Below are positions 26,804-36,016 of a stretch of 64,000 nucleotides of DNA, piece after piece. The stretch's first letter is position 1. Each line of letters opens with the position of its first letter. A program made the position numbers and the translations under genes. This stretch comes from Halomonas sp. HAL1 (lineage in GTDB: Bacteria > Pseudomonadota > Gammaproteobacteria > Pseudomonadales > Halomonadaceae): NCBI RefSeq assembly GCF_030544485.1, contig NZ_CP130610.1, positions 1,116,001 to 1,180,000 of the forward strand, written 5' to 3'. The notes under the pieces were generated by a model that was not told the origin of the DNA, ran no database searches, and worked only from the letters and a program-made list of their open reading frames with translations.

Positions 26804-27610
26804 TCACGCCGTAAACACCGCATACACCATCTGCAGTGCCAGCCCCATCAACATAAACGCGAAAACGCGCTTGAGTAGGGCGACGGGCAATTTATGGGCG
26901 AGCCTTGCACCGATGGGAGCGGTGAGAATGCTGAACGGCGCCATTAGTAGAAACGCGGGAAGATAAACATAGCCTAGCGCGGCACTCGGCAGCCCGGCTG
27001 TACTCCAACCATTAATGATGTAACCCAGCGCCCCGGCGACGGCAATGGGTAGCCCGACGGCTGCCGAGGTGCCAATCGCGCGGGGGAGTTTAACATTGCA
27101 CCAGGTGAGGAAGGGCACGGTTAGTGAGCCGCCACCAATCGCCACGAGCGCTGAAATACCACCGATGCCCAGGCCCACACCGCTTACTCCCATAGGGCTA
27201 GGTAGGCCGCGGTTCGGTTTGGGCTTGATGTTTGCCAGCATCTGGAGTGACATTAGCACCATAAAACAGGCGAAAAAGATGGCTAGGCTTCGGGTGGGGA
27301 TCAGCGCGGCGATAAAGGTGGCTAAAAACGTGCCGACTAAAATGCCGGGGGTAATAAACCGCACGATGTCCCAGCGCACCGCACCGTGCCGATGGTGGGA
27401 AAGCAAGCTGGCGGTAGACGCAGGAATAATAGACGCCATGGCAGTGCCTAACGCCAAGTGGGCGAGATGTTCATGGGGCACACCTTGAAGTACAAATAGC
27501 GACGTTAAAATCGGCACCATAATGCCACCGCCGCCAATCCCTAATAAGCCTGCCATTAAGCCAACAAAGCCGCCGAGTGCTACATATGCCAACCACCAGA
27601 TGATGTCCAA
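26804..27610 (-). CDS. TauE/SafE-family (DUF81) sulfite/organosulfonate exporter-like permease
   Basis: About 268 residues with eight predicted membrane spans and the internal repeat of the family: GGFVGLMAGLLGIGGGGIMVPILTSL in the first half and SALVAIGGGSLTVPFLTWCNV in the second. These proteins export or import sulfur-containing anions or sulfite. The open frame extends to 27841, but TTG 27610 is preferred: AGGAG lies 8 bases before it, family length fits, and the longer version would overlap the divergent lipoprotein gene. No sulfur genes are nearby, so the substrate is open. Confidence 0.82.
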   Translation of the reverse strand: MDIIWWLAYVALGGFVGLMAGLLGIGGGGIMVPILTSLFVLQGVPHEHLAHLALGTAMASIIPASTASLLSHHRHGAVRWDIVRFITPGILVGTFLATFIAALIPTRSLAIFFACFMVLMSLQMLANIKPKPNRGLPSPMGVSGVGLGIGGISALVAIGGGSLTVPFLTWCNVKLPRAIGTSAAVGLPIAVAGALGYIINGWSTAGLPSAALGYVYLPAFLLMAPFSILTAPIGARLAHKLPVALLKRVFAFMLMGLALQMVYAVFTA

Positions 27611-27756
27611 ATCCGCTGCTCCTAAAAGTGTCTTGTTAGCACGATAAGCACATTGTACCGGAAGCGGCGCGTGTAGCGGGGCCAAAGTCGAGTATTCGAC
27701 TGTGGTAGCGGCGATGCAGTGGTAAGCTGCAGGACAAGTAATGTTTCGGAGTTCGT

Positions 27757-28353
27757 ATGCGTAAGGTAATAGGCAATGTTGGCATTTTGGTAGTGGTAGT
27801 TGCGCTATTGGTAGGCTGTAGCGACATGGAGGAGCCGTCAACTGAAACGGTTTCCTCCGCGCAACCTGAGGCCACCCCTGAAGCCCCGGTGACGGAGTCG
27901 GAAATTGCTGAGGTAGAAGTAGAGCCGCTTGTTGTCGAGATATCGACGCAGGTCGCCTTACGTAGCGATCGGCGCTTAATGGTGGAAGGCAAAAGCAATT
28001 TACCGGATGGCACCCAAGTACGCATTGTAGTTGAGCGTGAGATCAGCCGGGTGCGTTGGCAGGCAAGAACGCAAATCGAAAATGGCCAGTTTGCAGCCGG
28101 CCCGTTTGGCTCTGGCAGTGGGCTGCCCGATGGCGGCTACGATGTCCGTGTAGAAGTTTCGGAGGGCAGCGTGCAGCCAGTCGCCGTGCAGGCGCGTATT
28201 GGCCACGAGGGCCAGCACCTGGCGGGAGAGCTTGTTAGCCAATCCCGCCACGGGCTGGGCCAGGTGGCCACCTACTCACAGCGTTTCTTGGTGGGGAGTG
28301 AGCCAAGGCAAACGCGTGACCAGGTGGAGGTGCTAGAGAGTCCGGTGAGGTAG
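27757..28353 (+). CDS. Uncharacterised lipoprotein
   Basis: A 198-residue protein with a lipoprotein signal peptide (charged MRK start, hydrophobic run, lipobox LLVGC with Cys21). A Glu/Pro/Thr-rich linker (about residues 25-60) leads to a beta-rich domain of about 110 residues (LMVEGKSNLPDGTQVRIVVERE and DGGYDVRVEVSEG) that looks like an Ig-like or transthyretin-like fold. Its location would be the inner face of the outer membrane or periplasm. I do not recognise a specific family. It ends 5 bases from the convergent XRE regulator gene. Confidence 0.7.
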   Translation: MRKVIGNVGILVVVVALLVGCSDMEEPSTETVSSAQPEATPEAPVTESEIAEVEVEPLVVEISTQVALRSDRRLMVEGKSNLPDGTQVRIVVEREISRVRWQARTQIENGQFAAGPFGSGSGLPDGGYDVRVEVSEGSVQPVAVQARIGHEGQHLAGELVSQSRHGLGQVATYSQRFLVGSEPRQTRDQVEVLESPVR

Positions 28354-28358
28354 ACGCT

Positions 28359-28883
28359 TTAGGCAGGATGCCAATGGGCTAAAAGTACTGCATGAATCGA
28401 TGTGTCGCTGGGGGCTTTGGCGAAGTGCTCAATGACGAAACGATCGCCGCGTTGCACCACGTAGTGGCCCGCTTTATGAAACACATGGGTAGGCCCGAGC
28501 AGCAGTAAGTCGCCAGCGTTAACGGGCGAAAAATCTGTACCTTGGCCGGGTGTTGCCATCACACATGGTGCTTTCCAGTCGATGTTCAACGGCAAATGAC
28601 TGGGCACTTTAATGGTGGTTGCCTGTACCTGTTCCCAGGGGAGGGGACCAGTATGGGTCAACGTTAATAGCTCGGGTGCGCTATCACCTTCCAATAGTGT
28701 TGCCAGGGAGCAGTCGAGGGCGTCAGCGAGCGCAACTAAGCGTTCGTGACCGATCTGTTTGATCGCCCCGGATTCCCAATAAGAAATGGTGACATCTGAC
28801 ACGCCAACTTTGCGTGCAAGGGCAGCTTTGTTGAGCTTGGCCCTAAGCCGCAGTTGCTTGATACGTGAGCCTAGCGATTCCAT
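28359..28883 (-). CDS. XRE-family transcriptional regulator
   Basis: A 174-residue regulator. The N-terminal helix-turn-helix (RIKQLRLRAKLNKAALARKVGVSDVTISYWESG, residues 7-40) is of the Cro/C1 type. The C-terminal domain (about 95-170, VNAGDLLLLGPTHVF and HYVVQRGDRFVIEHF) resembles the S24 peptidase-like beta fold of CI and LexA repressors, but no clear Ser/Lys catalytic pair stands out, so self-cleavage is not claimed. It is not in a phage context. A GAGCT-N4-AGCTC dyad sits 18 bases upstream and may mediate autoregulation. Confidence 0.82.
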   Translation of the reverse strand: MESLGSRIKQLRLRAKLNKAALARKVGVSDVTISYWESGAIKQIGHERLVALADALDCSLATLLEGDSAPELLTLTHTGPLPWEQVQATTIKVPSHLPLNIDWKAPCVMATPGQGTDFSPVNAGDLLLLGPTHVFHKAGHYVVQRGDRFVIEHFAKAPSDTSIHAVLLAHWHPA

Positions 28884-29185
28884 TTCGTTTTCCTGATGAT
28901 GAGCTCAAAAGCTCGTGAATGTCTTCCACTATAGTCGTCTTTTTCAATATAAATAGTGGCGCTACTAACATACGTTATTGCTCTGCTTCAGTCTTGAGGT
29001 ATGCGCTCAAGGTGTTGCTGCAGTGCCATACTAAGCGATTGTGCTTTAGCGCGCATTAGTGGACAAATAACGTTGAGTTAATTTCTCTGACGCTTTCTTA
29101 CGCGAGTTGTTCCCTGGGTGCCGCTGTTGGTTGCGCCTAAGGTGCGTATAATATCGCCATGCTTTTTTGCCAATAGGACGTTTTC
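28884..29185. promoter_or_regulatory. Divergent region between the XRE regulator and gltX
   Basis: These 302 non-coding bases contain a perfect dyad GAGCT-CAAA-AGCTC at 28901-28914 near the regulator start. A second, wider inverted repeat (CCACTAT at 28926 and ATAGTGG at 28953) follows. A -10-like TATAAT is at 29147-29152, about 34 bases before gltX, with only a weak -35 (CTGTTG, 29124). The dyads are candidate XRE operators; the TATAAT is a candidate gltX promoter. Confidence 0.5.
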
Positions 29186-30688
29186 ATGACCGTACGTACT
29201 CGCATCGCGCCTTCTCCGACAGGGGACCCCCACGTTGGTACGGCTTACATCGCGCTTTTTAATCTATGTTTTGCTCGTCAGCATGGCGGCCAATTTATCC
29301 TTCGTATTGAAGACACTGATCGGGTGCGTTCTACGCCTGAATCAGAGCAGATGATTCTCGATTCATTGAGCTGGCTGGGTCTTGAATGGGATGAAGGCCC
29401 TGATGTGGGTGGCCCCTATGGCCCCTATCGGCAGAGCGAGCGTGGCGACATTTATGCGCAACACGCTCAACAACTTTTGGATGCCGGTCATGCGTTTAAG
29501 TGTTACCGCACCAGTGAAGAGCTTGATGAGCTGCGTGAGACACGCAAAGCAGCAGGATTGCAGCTGGCCTTAAAACCTGCGGATTTAGCGCTGGATGAAC
29601 AAGAGCAAGCCCGCCGTGAGCAAGAGGGCTGGCCTTATGTAGTACGCATGAACGTGCCCGCCGAAGGCGTGTGCGTTGTTAAGGACATGCTGCGTGGTAC
29701 GATTGAGGTGGAGTGGGCGCAGGTAGACGCGCAAATTTTGCTCAAATCAGATGGCATGCCTACCTACCATTTAGCTAATGTGGTCGACGACCATTTAATG
29801 GCAATCACTCATGTATTGCGTGGAGAGGAGTGGATTAACTCCGCACCAAAGCACCAGTTGCTGTATGAGTATTTTGGTTGGGAAATGCCGCAACTTTGTC
29901 ATATGCCGCTGCTGCGCAACCCAGATAAATCCAAACTCTCCAAGCGCAAGAACCCAACGTCGATCAACTATTATCGTCGAATGGGCTTTTTACCCCAGGC
30001 CGTCACCAATTATTTGGGGCGGATGGGTTGGTCAATGCCCGATGAACGCGAGAAATTCAGCCTGCCAGAAATGATGGCAGAATTTGATGTGCAGCGTGTC
30101 TCGTTAGGTGGCCCCGTCTTCGACCTGGAGAAGCTGACCTGGCTGAACGGCGTATATATCCGTGAAGACCTGGATGACGATGCGCTGTTAAGCGCGCTGC
30201 GTGAATGGGCTTTCAATGAAGCCTATATTAAGCAGATTCTGCCGCAGGTGCGGCCGCGGGTAGAGACGCTCTCTCAGGTCATGCCGTTGGCAGGGCACTT
30301 CTTTTCGGGCTTACCGACACTGACTAAAGCGTCGTTTGAGAGTGTGAAGCTGGAGGAAGAGGAGCTGGTAAAACTGCTCCAGTTCCTTGTTTGGCGGTTT
30401 GAAGGCGTCTCAGCTTGGAATAAAGAGGCGCTGCTAAGCGACGTTAAGCTGCTGTCCGAGCATTTTGATTTGAAAATGAAAGCGTTCTTGGCACCGGTGT
30501 TTATTGCGATTACCGGCAGTACGTCCAGCACCTCGGTTATGGATGCCATGGCGATTCTTGGCTCCGACGTTACCCGGGCCCGCCTGCGCAGCGCGATAGA
30601 GGTGTTGGGTGGCGTTTCCAAAAAACAGGCGAAGCGTTTTGAAAAAGAGTTTCGTGAAATAGCTTTGTTAAATAGCTTTGTGAAATAG
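29186..30688 (+). CDS. gltX: Glutamyl-tRNA synthetase
   Basis: A 500-residue class I synthetase charging tRNA-Glu. The HIGH-like motif appears as [12 protein letters not shown] (residues 9-20) and the KMSKS-like motif as [10 protein letters not shown] (about residues 250-259); the C-terminal helical anticodon-binding domain is complete. The unusual HVGT in place of HVGG is still within known variation. AGGAC lies shortly before the ATG. It is followed by its terminator and then by tRNA-Ala and tRNA-Glu genes, an arrangement also seen in other gammaproteobacteria. Confidence 0.96.
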   Translation: MTVRTRIAPSPTGDPHVGTAYIALFNLCFARQHGGQFILRIEDTDRVRSTPESEQMILDSLSWLGLEWDEGPDVGGPYGPYRQSERGDIYAQHAQQLLDAGHAFKCYRTSEELDELRETRKAAGLQLALKPADLALDEQEQARREQEGWPYVVRMNVPAEGVCVVKDMLRGTIEVEWAQVDAQILLKSDGMPTYHLANVVDDHLMAITHVLRGEEWINSAPKHQLLYEYFGWEMPQLCHMPLLRNPDKSKLSKRKNPTSINYYRRMGFLPQAVTNYLGRMGWSMPDEREKFSLPEMMAEFDVQRVSLGGPVFDLEKLTWLNGVYIREDLDDDALLSALREWAFNEAYIKQILPQVRPRVETLSQVMPLAGHFFSGLPTLTKASFESVKLEEEELVKLLQFLVWRFEGVSAWNKEALLSDVKLLSEHFDLKMKAFLAPVFIAITGSTSSTSVMDAMAILGSDVTRARLRSAIEVLGGVSKKQAKRFEKEFREIALLNSFVK

Positions 30689-30727
30689 CTTAGTAAAATC
30701 AGCTAACCACAATTGATATAGCGCTAG

Positions 30728-30762
30728 CGCCAATTTCTTATCTTTAAGGAATTGGCGTTTTT
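30728..30762 (+). terminator. Intrinsic terminator of gltX
   Basis: A 13-bp stem (CGCCAATTTCTTA / TAAGGAATTGGCG, one G-U pair) with a short loop is followed by TTTTT, 40 bases after the gltX stop. Confidence 0.9.
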
Positions 30763-30766
30763 CATG

Positions 30767-30795
30767 TTGACGAAGGTCGGCGGAATCAGTATTAT
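30767..30795 (+). promoter_or_regulatory. Sigma-70 promoter of the tRNA-Ala/tRNA-Glu unit
   Basis: A -35 TTGACG (30767-30772) and a -10 TATTAT (30790-30795) are separated by exactly 17 bases. The promoter lies 23 bases before the mature tRNA-Ala and directly after the gltX terminator. Confidence 0.8.
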
Positions 30796-30817
30796 ACGCT
30801 CCGTCTTCGCGACATGT

Positions 30818-30893
30818 GGGGCCTTAGCTCAGCTGGGAGAGCGCAACACTGGCAGTGTTGAGGTCAGCGGTTCGATCCCGCTAGGCTCCACCA
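30818..30893 (+). tRNA. tRNA-Ala, anticodon GGC
   Basis: A 76-base cloverleaf. The acceptor GGGGCCT pairs with AGGCTCC (one G-T), followed by A-CCA encoded in the gene. The D arm is GCTC...GAGC, the anticodon stem ACACT/AGTGT holds GGC at 30851-30853 (position 34), and the T loop is TTCGATC. It reads GCC/GCU codons. Confidence 0.97.
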
Positions 30894-30959
30894 ATTCAGC
30901 GGCATGTGAATAGTTGCTCGGGAAGACACGCTTTTAGCGTTATATGTCTAGTGTTATAC

Positions 30960-31035
30960 GTCCCATTCGTCTAGTGGTCTAGGACACCGCCCTTTCACGG
31001 CGGTAACAGGGGTTCGAACCCCCTATGGGACGCCA
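30960..31035 (+). tRNA. tRNA-Glu, anticodon TTC
   Basis: A 76-base cloverleaf with acceptor GTCCCAT / ATGGGAC, discriminator G and encoded CCA. The anticodon stem CCGCC/GGCGG encloses the loop CTTTCAC with TTC at 30994-30996. The T arm is AGGGG-TTCGAAC-CCCCT. It lies 66 bases after tRNA-Ala and is probably co-transcribed with it; its cognate synthetase gene, gltX, is immediately upstream. Confidence 0.98.
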
Positions 31036-31662
31036 CTACTTACTATTCCCTTTCTAATGTTTTTTTCTGGCAATGAGTCTTCTCATCTGCTGGATTTCTG
31101 CGTTCCCGCCGTTCACAAAAAAGCTACAAATCGCCACTTTTTGGGCGATTTTATGCTTGACTTGTCCACTTTTGCGATTCTGATTTCAAGGTTGTGCACA
31201 ACCCCTTGTTGTTGACGCAAAAAATATTGAACAGAACTTAAATCGTTTAAAAACAGCTACTTACATTAGGTCAAAAAATGACCAATTTAAGGCTGGCCCA
31301 CTGCCCATGGCGATTGCGGGACGTTTTAAAGTGGTTGTGAACAGGGTTATCCACAGATAGTGTGGAAAACCCTGAGCGAGGCCGAGAGGCAAAAATGTCA
31401 AGCGATATTAGGGGGTGTTCAGGCGTTTTAATGGTGGTGATTTAGCGCAATGGCTGATTCAAAATTGACTAAGTAATGGTGCTATCCAGGGAAGTCAGTT
31501 GGGGGTGGTTACCACGGGTATCATAGAAGCGCGTCAGGCGGTGAGCTTGCTCAAGCCCTCGTTGGTGTAGCGGCGCAAGCTGCAAACCGTGTAGAAGCCG
31601 TTGTTAGCACAAGTCGCTGGTAGGTAGCTTGACGTAATGTCAGCGTGAAAGGGGCCGTACGC
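31036..31662. other. Long non-coding stretch with DnaA-box-like 9-mers
   Basis: No gene is supported in these ~630 bases. TTGTCCACT (31162-31170), the palindromic TTGTGCACA (31192-31200, also on the other strand), consensus TTATCCACA (31347-31355) and minus-strand TTTTCCACA (31361-31369) resemble DnaA boxes. Between them is an AT-rich stretch (31205-31290) with a GGTCA-AAAAA-TGACC dyad at 31269-31283. The right part (31380-31660) shows no recognisable element. It may simply be a long spacer; an origin function is not claimed. Confidence 0.5.
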
Positions 31663-31687
31663 AAAAGGCCACCCGAAGGTGGCCTTT
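31663..31687 (-). terminator. Intrinsic terminator of gltA
   Basis: Read on the minus strand, the stem AAAGGCCACC / GGTGGCCTTT encloses a TTCG tetraloop and is followed by a short T run. It lies 20 bases after the gltA stop. Confidence 0.85.
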
Positions 31688-31706
31688 GATCAAGCGGGGT
31701 GTTGAT

Positions 31707-32993
31707 TTATTTTTTCGGGTAGTCGCGTTGGTCGTGACCAATGTAGAGCTGACGCGGACGGCCGATTTTGTAGCTTTCGCTGAGCATTTCGTGCCAATGA
31801 GAGATCCAGCCAATGGTGCGCGATACCGCGAAGATCACGGTGAACATATTGGTGGGGATACCCATCGCTTTCAGAATGATGCCTGAATAGAAATCGACGT
31901 TGGGGTACAGCTTACGCTCGATGAAGTATTCGTCTTCAAGGGCGATCTGCTCAAGTCGCTTGGCAATTTTAAGCTGTGGGTCGTCGGCCATGCCGAGCTC
32001 GGCGAGGACTTCGTCGCAGGTCTCTTTCATTACCTTGGCGCGCGGATCAAAGTTGCGATAAACGCGGTGACCGAAGCCCATCAGCTTGAACGGGTCGTCT
32101 TTATCCTTGGCTTTATCAACAAAGCGCTGGATGTTCTCTTCCGAGTCTTCGCCGATTTCGTCAAGCATGGCCAGCACGGCTTCGTTAGCACCGCCGTGAG
32201 CGGGGCCCCAAAGTGCCGCGATACCTGCGCTGATACAGGCGAACGGGTTAGCGCCCGTGGAGCCTGCCAGGCGTACCGTAGAGGTAGAAGCGTTCTGCTC
32301 ATGATCCGCATGTAGCATAAAGATGCGGTCCATGGCTTTCGCGTATACCGGGTTGATTTTGTACTCTTCGCACGGGTTGCTGAACATCATGTAGAGGAAG
32401 TTCTCTGCATAGCTCAGGTCGTTGCGCGGATAGTTGAACGGCTGACCCACATTATACTTGTGCGACATTGCTGCCAGCGTCGGCATTTTAGCAATCAAAC
32501 GGATCGCGCTGATGATGCGATCTTCTTCTTGAGTGATGTCCATATGGTCGTGATAGAAAGCGGCTAGGCCACCTACTACGCCACACAGGATAGACATCGG
32601 GTGCGCGTCGCGGCGAAACCCTTTAAAGAAGTTGTTGATTTGATCGTGAACCATCGTGTGGTTACGAATGCGCGATTCAAAATCAGCGTACTGCTCATCG
32701 TTAGGTAGCTCACCAAACAGCAGGGTGTAGCACACTTCTACGAAATTAGACTCTTTGGCCAGCTGGTCGATGGGGTAGCCGCGGTGAAGCAGTACGCCCT
32801 TGCCGCCATCAATATAGGTGATGGCAGACTGGCAGGAAGAGGTGGCCATGAAGCCGGGATCGTAGGTGAACAGGCCTTCAGCGCCTAAACCGCGTACGTC
32901 GATGACGTCGGGGCCAAGTGTGCCGGAATACATGGGTAGCTCGATCGGTTTATCAAGACCGTCTACCGTCAATGTCGCTTTCCTGTCAGCCAT
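31707..32993 (-). CDS. gltA: Citrate synthase (type II, hexameric NADH-sensitive type)
   Basis: A 428-residue citrate synthase condensing oxaloacetate and acetyl-CoA. The catalytic histidines are in [11 protein letters not shown] and [13 protein letters not shown], and an acid in the later [11 protein letters not shown] region fits the family. Length and N terminus match the gammaproteobacterial GltA that is allosterically inhibited by NADH. AAAGGAGG stands before the ATG. It is divergent from sdhC across 488 bases, and together with the rightward genes supplies most of the TCA cycle. Confidence 0.97.
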   Translation of the reverse strand: MADRKATLTVDGLDKPIELPMYSGTLGPDVIDVRGLGAEGLFTYDPGFMATSSCQSAITYIDGGKGVLLHRGYPIDQLAKESNFVEVCYTLLFGELPNDEQYADFESRIRNHTMVHDQINNFFKGFRRDAHPMSILCGVVGGLAAFYHDHMDITQEEDRIISAIRLIAKMPTLAAMSHKYNVGQPFNYPRNDLSYAENFLYMMFSNPCEEYKINPVYAKAMDRIFMLHADHEQNASTSTVRLAGSTGANPFACISAGIAALWGPAHGGANEAVLAMLDEIGEDSEENIQRFVDKAKDKDDPFKLMGFGHRVYRNFDPRAKVMKETCDEVLAELGMADDPQLKIAKRLEQIALEDEYFIERKLYPNVDFYSGIILKAMGIPTNMFTVIFAVSRTIGWISHWHEMLSESYKIGRPRQLYIGHDQRDYPKK

Positions 32994-33481
32994 GCTGGCC
33001 TCCTTTCGAATTCGGGTTGGGACGTAAAGTCATTGCTGCGCATACCGCGCCGGCGAAAAGGCCTGCCCACTATAGAAGTGTGCGACATTTTGTCAATTAG
33101 CCTAAGCGCTAGCTGCGTATTGTACGAAAATTGTTATTATGATGAGGTTTGTATAAGAATTAAAAGTCTACAATATGACAAAGCGTTAAAAGTCCGACGA
33201 TATTTTAACAATAGTTTAACATGAGATGTTAACAGGCTTATCAAATTGCTACTCTATCGTCACTATAGCGATGCTGCAGCGCAAAATCGAATCCGAATGA
33301 TGGCAATTTTCTTGCACCATAGTCGAGTTCGGTTTGTAAGCGAGGGCGAAGGTTCTTATAATCCACGGCGCGCGACCGGCAGGTAGGTGGTCGTGCCCGA
33401 CTTGGCAACGGCCGAGCCCCTTCCAGCAACCACCGCCCGCTCGGGCCATGCCCGACCTGTCGTAGAGCGGGCCAAGAGAGT
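32994..33481. promoter_or_regulatory. Divergent gltA-sdhC control region
   Basis: The left 250 bases are AT-rich and contain GTTAAAA (33185-33191) and TTTTAAC (33203-33209) as an inverted repeat, followed by GTTTAAC and the palindrome GTTAAC (33228-33233). Such clustering suggests a regulator site. The right ~115 bases are GC-rich and form hairpins just before sdhC. No -35/-10 pair was firmly recognised for either gene. Confidence 0.5.
33435..33472 (+). other. Nested hairpin in the sdhC leader
   Basis: GCCCGCTC (33435-33442) pairs perfectly with GAGCGGGC (33465-33472). Inside it, GGGC-CAT-GCCC (33443-33453) can form a second small hairpin. The outer stem ends directly before the purine-rich AAGAGAG that serves as the sdhC ribosome site, so folding could influence translation. 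Confidence 0.55.
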
Positions 33482-33871
33482 GTGTACAAAGCCGTGAATA
33501 GCAAACGACCCGTAAACCTAGACCTTACTACGATCCATTTCCCACTCCCGGCCCTGACGTCGATCGCACACCGTATCACGGGTGTCATCCTGTTCGTTGG
33601 CCTGATTTTCGCTTTTTGGGCGCTGGGTAAATCCTTGTCATCTCCGGCGGGTTTTGACGCCGTTAGCGATGTGCTGGCCAATAATTTCTTGGCTAAGTTA
33701 ATCGCTTGGGGGCTGTTGTCCGCCCTGGCATTCCACTTTGTCGCAGGCATTAAGCACCTGCTGATGGATGTCGACATTGGTGTGACCCTTGAAGGTGGCG
33801 TACAAAAAGCGCAGATCACCGTCGTGGTCAGTGCCGTTCTGATTATTCTGGCAGGAGTTTGGGTATGGTAA
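33482..33871 (+). CDS. sdhC: Succinate dehydrogenase cytochrome b556 subunit
   Basis: A 129-residue (125 if started at GTG 33494) membrane anchor with three spans. It carries RPVNLDL and SIAHRITGVILF near the N terminus, where the Ser and Arg contribute to the quinone site, and the haem-ligand His in FHFVAGIKHLLMD. The start is uncertain: GTG 33482 is very close to AAGAGAG, while GTG 33494 would give an N terminus (NSKRPVNLDL) more like Pseudomonas SdhC. It overlaps sdhD by 7 bases. Confidence 0.93.
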   Translation: MYKAVNSKRPVNLDLTTIHFPLPALTSIAHRITGVILFVGLIFAFWALGKSLSSPAGFDAVSDVLANNFLAKLIAWGLLSALAFHFVAGIKHLLMDVDIGVTLEGGVQKAQITVVVSAVLIILAGVWVW

Positions 33872-34212
33872 CTAACATCACAAGTTTTGGCCGTAGTGGG
33901 CTTTCTGACTGGCTGATGCAGCGCGTTTCTGCGGTGATTCTGGCCGTCTACACGGTCTTTATCGTTGCCTTTCTGCTGTTTAATCCCGATCTCGATTACT
34001 ACGCGTGGAGCGGCCTGTTCAACCAAACGTGGATGCGGATTTTCTCGCTATTGGCCTTTGTCGCCTTAGCTGCACACGCCTGGATCGGCCTGTGGACCGT
34101 CACCACCGACTATCTCAAGTCCACTCGCCTGCGCGTGGGTGTCCAAGCTGTCATCATCCTGGGCATTTTCGTGTACTTGGTGTGGGGCATTCAAATTCTG
34201 TGGGGAGCTTGA
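33865..34212 (+). CDS. sdhD: Succinate dehydrogenase membrane anchor subunit
   Basis: A 115-residue, three-span protein that with SdhC holds the haem and quinone. [20 protein letters not shown] is the first span and [20 protein letters not shown] contains the conserved His and Asp-Tyr of the quinone pocket. ATG 33865 is chosen over TTG 33859 because AGGAG (33853-33857) is 7 bases from the ATG. It overlaps sdhC and is followed by sdhA 4 bases later. Confidence 0.94.
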   Translation: MVTNITSFGRSGLSDWLMQRVSAVILAVYTVFIVAFLLFNPDLDYYAWSGLFNQTWMRIFSLLAFVALAAHAWIGLWTVTTDYLKSTRLRVGVQAVIILGIFVYLVWGIQILWGA

Positions 34213-34216
34213 ATAC

Positions 34217-35989
34217 ATGTCTAATCTGCGTAGCCTGACGTTTGACGCCATTATCATTGGTGGTGGTGGCTCTGGCCTGCGAGCCGCTTTGGAACTGGCG
34301 AAGTCTGGTAAAAAGACGGCCGTGTTATCGAAAGTTTTCCCGACCCGCTCTCACACCGTATCTGCCCAGGGTGGCATCACCTGTGCGATCGCGTCCGATG
34401 ACCCGAATGATGACTGGCGCTGGCACATGTACGACACCGTTAAAGGCGGCGATTATATCGCTGACCAGGACGCGGCCGAGTACATGTGTTCTGAAGGCCC
34501 GAAAGCGGTATTTGAGCTCGAGCACATGGGGTTGCCGTTCTCGCGTTTAGATAACGGTCGTATTTATCAGCGTCCGTTCGGTGGTCAGTCGAAGAACTTT
34601 GGTGAAGGCGGTCAGGCGGCACGTACCTGTGCAGCCGCCGACCGTACCGGCCACGCACTGTTGCACACGCTTTATCAGAATAACTTGAAGAACGACACCG
34701 TGTTCCTCAACGAGTGGTACGCGGTGGATCTGGTCAAGAACGCCAGCGGTGATGTGGTTGGCTGTATCGCCATGTGCATCGAGACGGGTGAAGTGGTTCA
34801 CGTTAAATCCAAGGCCACGGTACTCGCGACCGGTGGTGCAGGCCGTATTTATGCTTCTACTACTAACGCCTTGATCAATACCGGTGACGGTATCGGCATG
34901 GCGCTGCGTGCTGGCTTCCCGATGCAGGACATGGAAATGTGGCAGTTCCACCCGACCGGTATTTACGGTGCGGGCACGCTGGTCACAGAAGGTTGCCGTG
35001 GTGAAGGTGGCTACCTGATCAATAAAGACGGCGAGCGGTTCATGGAGCGCTACGCGCCGAACGCCAAAGATTTGGCCGGTCGTGACGTTGTAGCTCGTTC
35101 GATGGTTATGGAAATCCTCGAAGGTCGTGGCTGCGGCGAGAAGGGCGATCACGTCTTCTTGAAGCTTGATCACCTGGGTGAAGAAGTGCTTGGCAAGCGT
35201 CTGCCCGGTATCGTTGAGCTTTCTAAGACCTTTGCTCACGTCGACCCGGCAAAAGACCCGATCCCGGTCGTGCCGACTTGCCACTATATGATGGGCGGTA
35301 TTCCGACCAATATTCATGGTCAGGCGATTACCCAGGATGAGAGCGGTAACGATCATATCGTTAACGGTCTGTTTGCCTGTGGTGAAGCGGCGTGTGTATC
35401 TGTTCACGGTGCTAACCGCTTGGGCGGTAACTCACTGCTGGATCTCGTGGTCTTCGGCCGTGCCGCTGGCATGTTTATCGAAGGCGCGCTGAACGCAGGC
35501 ATTGAGTACCTGGACGCTTCCGAGTCTGATATTGAGTCAGCCATGAAGCGGATCACGCGCTGGAACGAGTCTGAAGGCGGCGAAAGCATTCCTGAGCTGA
35601 AAGCTGAGCTTCAGGACATCATGCAGACCTCCTTCGGCGTATTCCGCGAAGAGAAAAACATGCTGGAAGGCGTCGATAAGCTAGCGCAACTGCGTGAGCG
35701 TATCGCTAATGCCCACCTGCCTGACAAGTCCAATGCCTTTAACACCGCGCGTGTCGAAGCGTTAGAGCTTGATAACTTGATGGAAGTGGCAGAAGCGACG
35801 GCGATCGCTGCCCTTGAGCGTAAAGAGAGCCGCGGCGCCCACTCGCGCTACGACTATCCAGACCGTGATGACGTCAACTGGCTGAAGCACTCACTCTTCT
35901 TCCCGCTGACTAAGCAGTTGAAGAAGCGTGACGTTAACTTCAAGCCGAAAACTGTTGATACGTTCGAGCCTAAGGTTCGTACCTACTAA
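34217..35989 (+). CDS. sdhA: Succinate dehydrogenase flavoprotein subunit
   Basis: A 590-residue flavoprotein oxidising succinate to fumarate. [17 protein letters not shown] is the Rossmann FAD motif. The His in [10 protein letters not shown] is the site of covalent FAD attachment, and the catalytic Arg and substrate residues lie in [23 protein letters not shown] and [13 protein letters not shown]. The open frame begins earlier, at 34139, but ATG 34217 with GGGGAG 9 bases upstream gives the family N terminus and length. Confidence 0.97.
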   Translation: MSNLRSLTFDAIIIGGGGSGLRAALELAKSGKKTAVLSKVFPTRSHTVSAQGGITCAIASDDPNDDWRWHMYDTVKGGDYIADQDAAEYMCSEGPKAVFELEHMGLPFSRLDNGRIYQRPFGGQSKNFGEGGQAARTCAAADRTGHALLHTLYQNNLKNDTVFLNEWYAVDLVKNASGDVVGCIAMCIETGEVVHVKSKATVLATGGAGRIYASTTNALINTGDGIGMALRAGFPMQDMEMWQFHPTGIYGAGTLVTEGCRGEGGYLINKDGERFMERYAPNAKDLAGRDVVARSMVMEILEGRGCGEKGDHVFLKLDHLGEEVLGKRLPGIVELSKTFAHVDPAKDPIPVVPTCHYMMGGIPTNIHGQAITQDESGNDHIVNGLFACGEAACVSVHGANRLGGNSLLDLVVFGRAAGMFIEGALNAGIEYLDASESDIESAMKRITRWNESEGGESIPELKAELQDIMQTSFGVFREEKNMLEGVDKLAQLRERIANAHLPDKSNAFNTARVEALELDNLMEVAEATAIAALERKESRGAHSRYDYPDRDDVNWLKHSLFFPLTKQLKKRDVNFKPKTVDTFEPKVRTY

Positions 35990-36016
35990 ACGCCGCATAG
36001 ACGAGAGGGAGTCACT

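Noticed and set aside
27611..27841. N-terminal extension of the TauE/SafE gene
   Set aside because: It is Cys/Pro/Tyr-rich, overlaps the divergent lipoprotein gene, and TTG 27610 has an AGGAG site.
30900..31040. tRNA-associated integration site of a mobile element
   Set aside because: No integrase, no duplicated tRNA end and no foreign-looking genes follow the tRNA genes.
31036..31662. Chromosomal replication origin
   Set aside because: DnaA-box-like words are present, but there is no dnaA, gidA, rpmH or parAB nearby and no GATC cluster was noticed, so it is reported only as a cluster of boxes.
33241..34026. A 261-codon minus-strand frame across the sdhC leader and sdhC/sdhD
   Set aside because: It overlaps two certain genes, looks low in complexity and basic, and has no domain.
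34139..34216. N-terminal extension of sdhA from 34139
   Set aside because: It would overlap sdhD, whereas ATG 34217 has a good ribosome site and gives the family N terminus.
34547..35407. A 286-codon minus-strand frame inside sdhA
   Set aside because: It is a mirror frame of a highly conserved gene; the translation is rich in Thr, His and Val without any motif.
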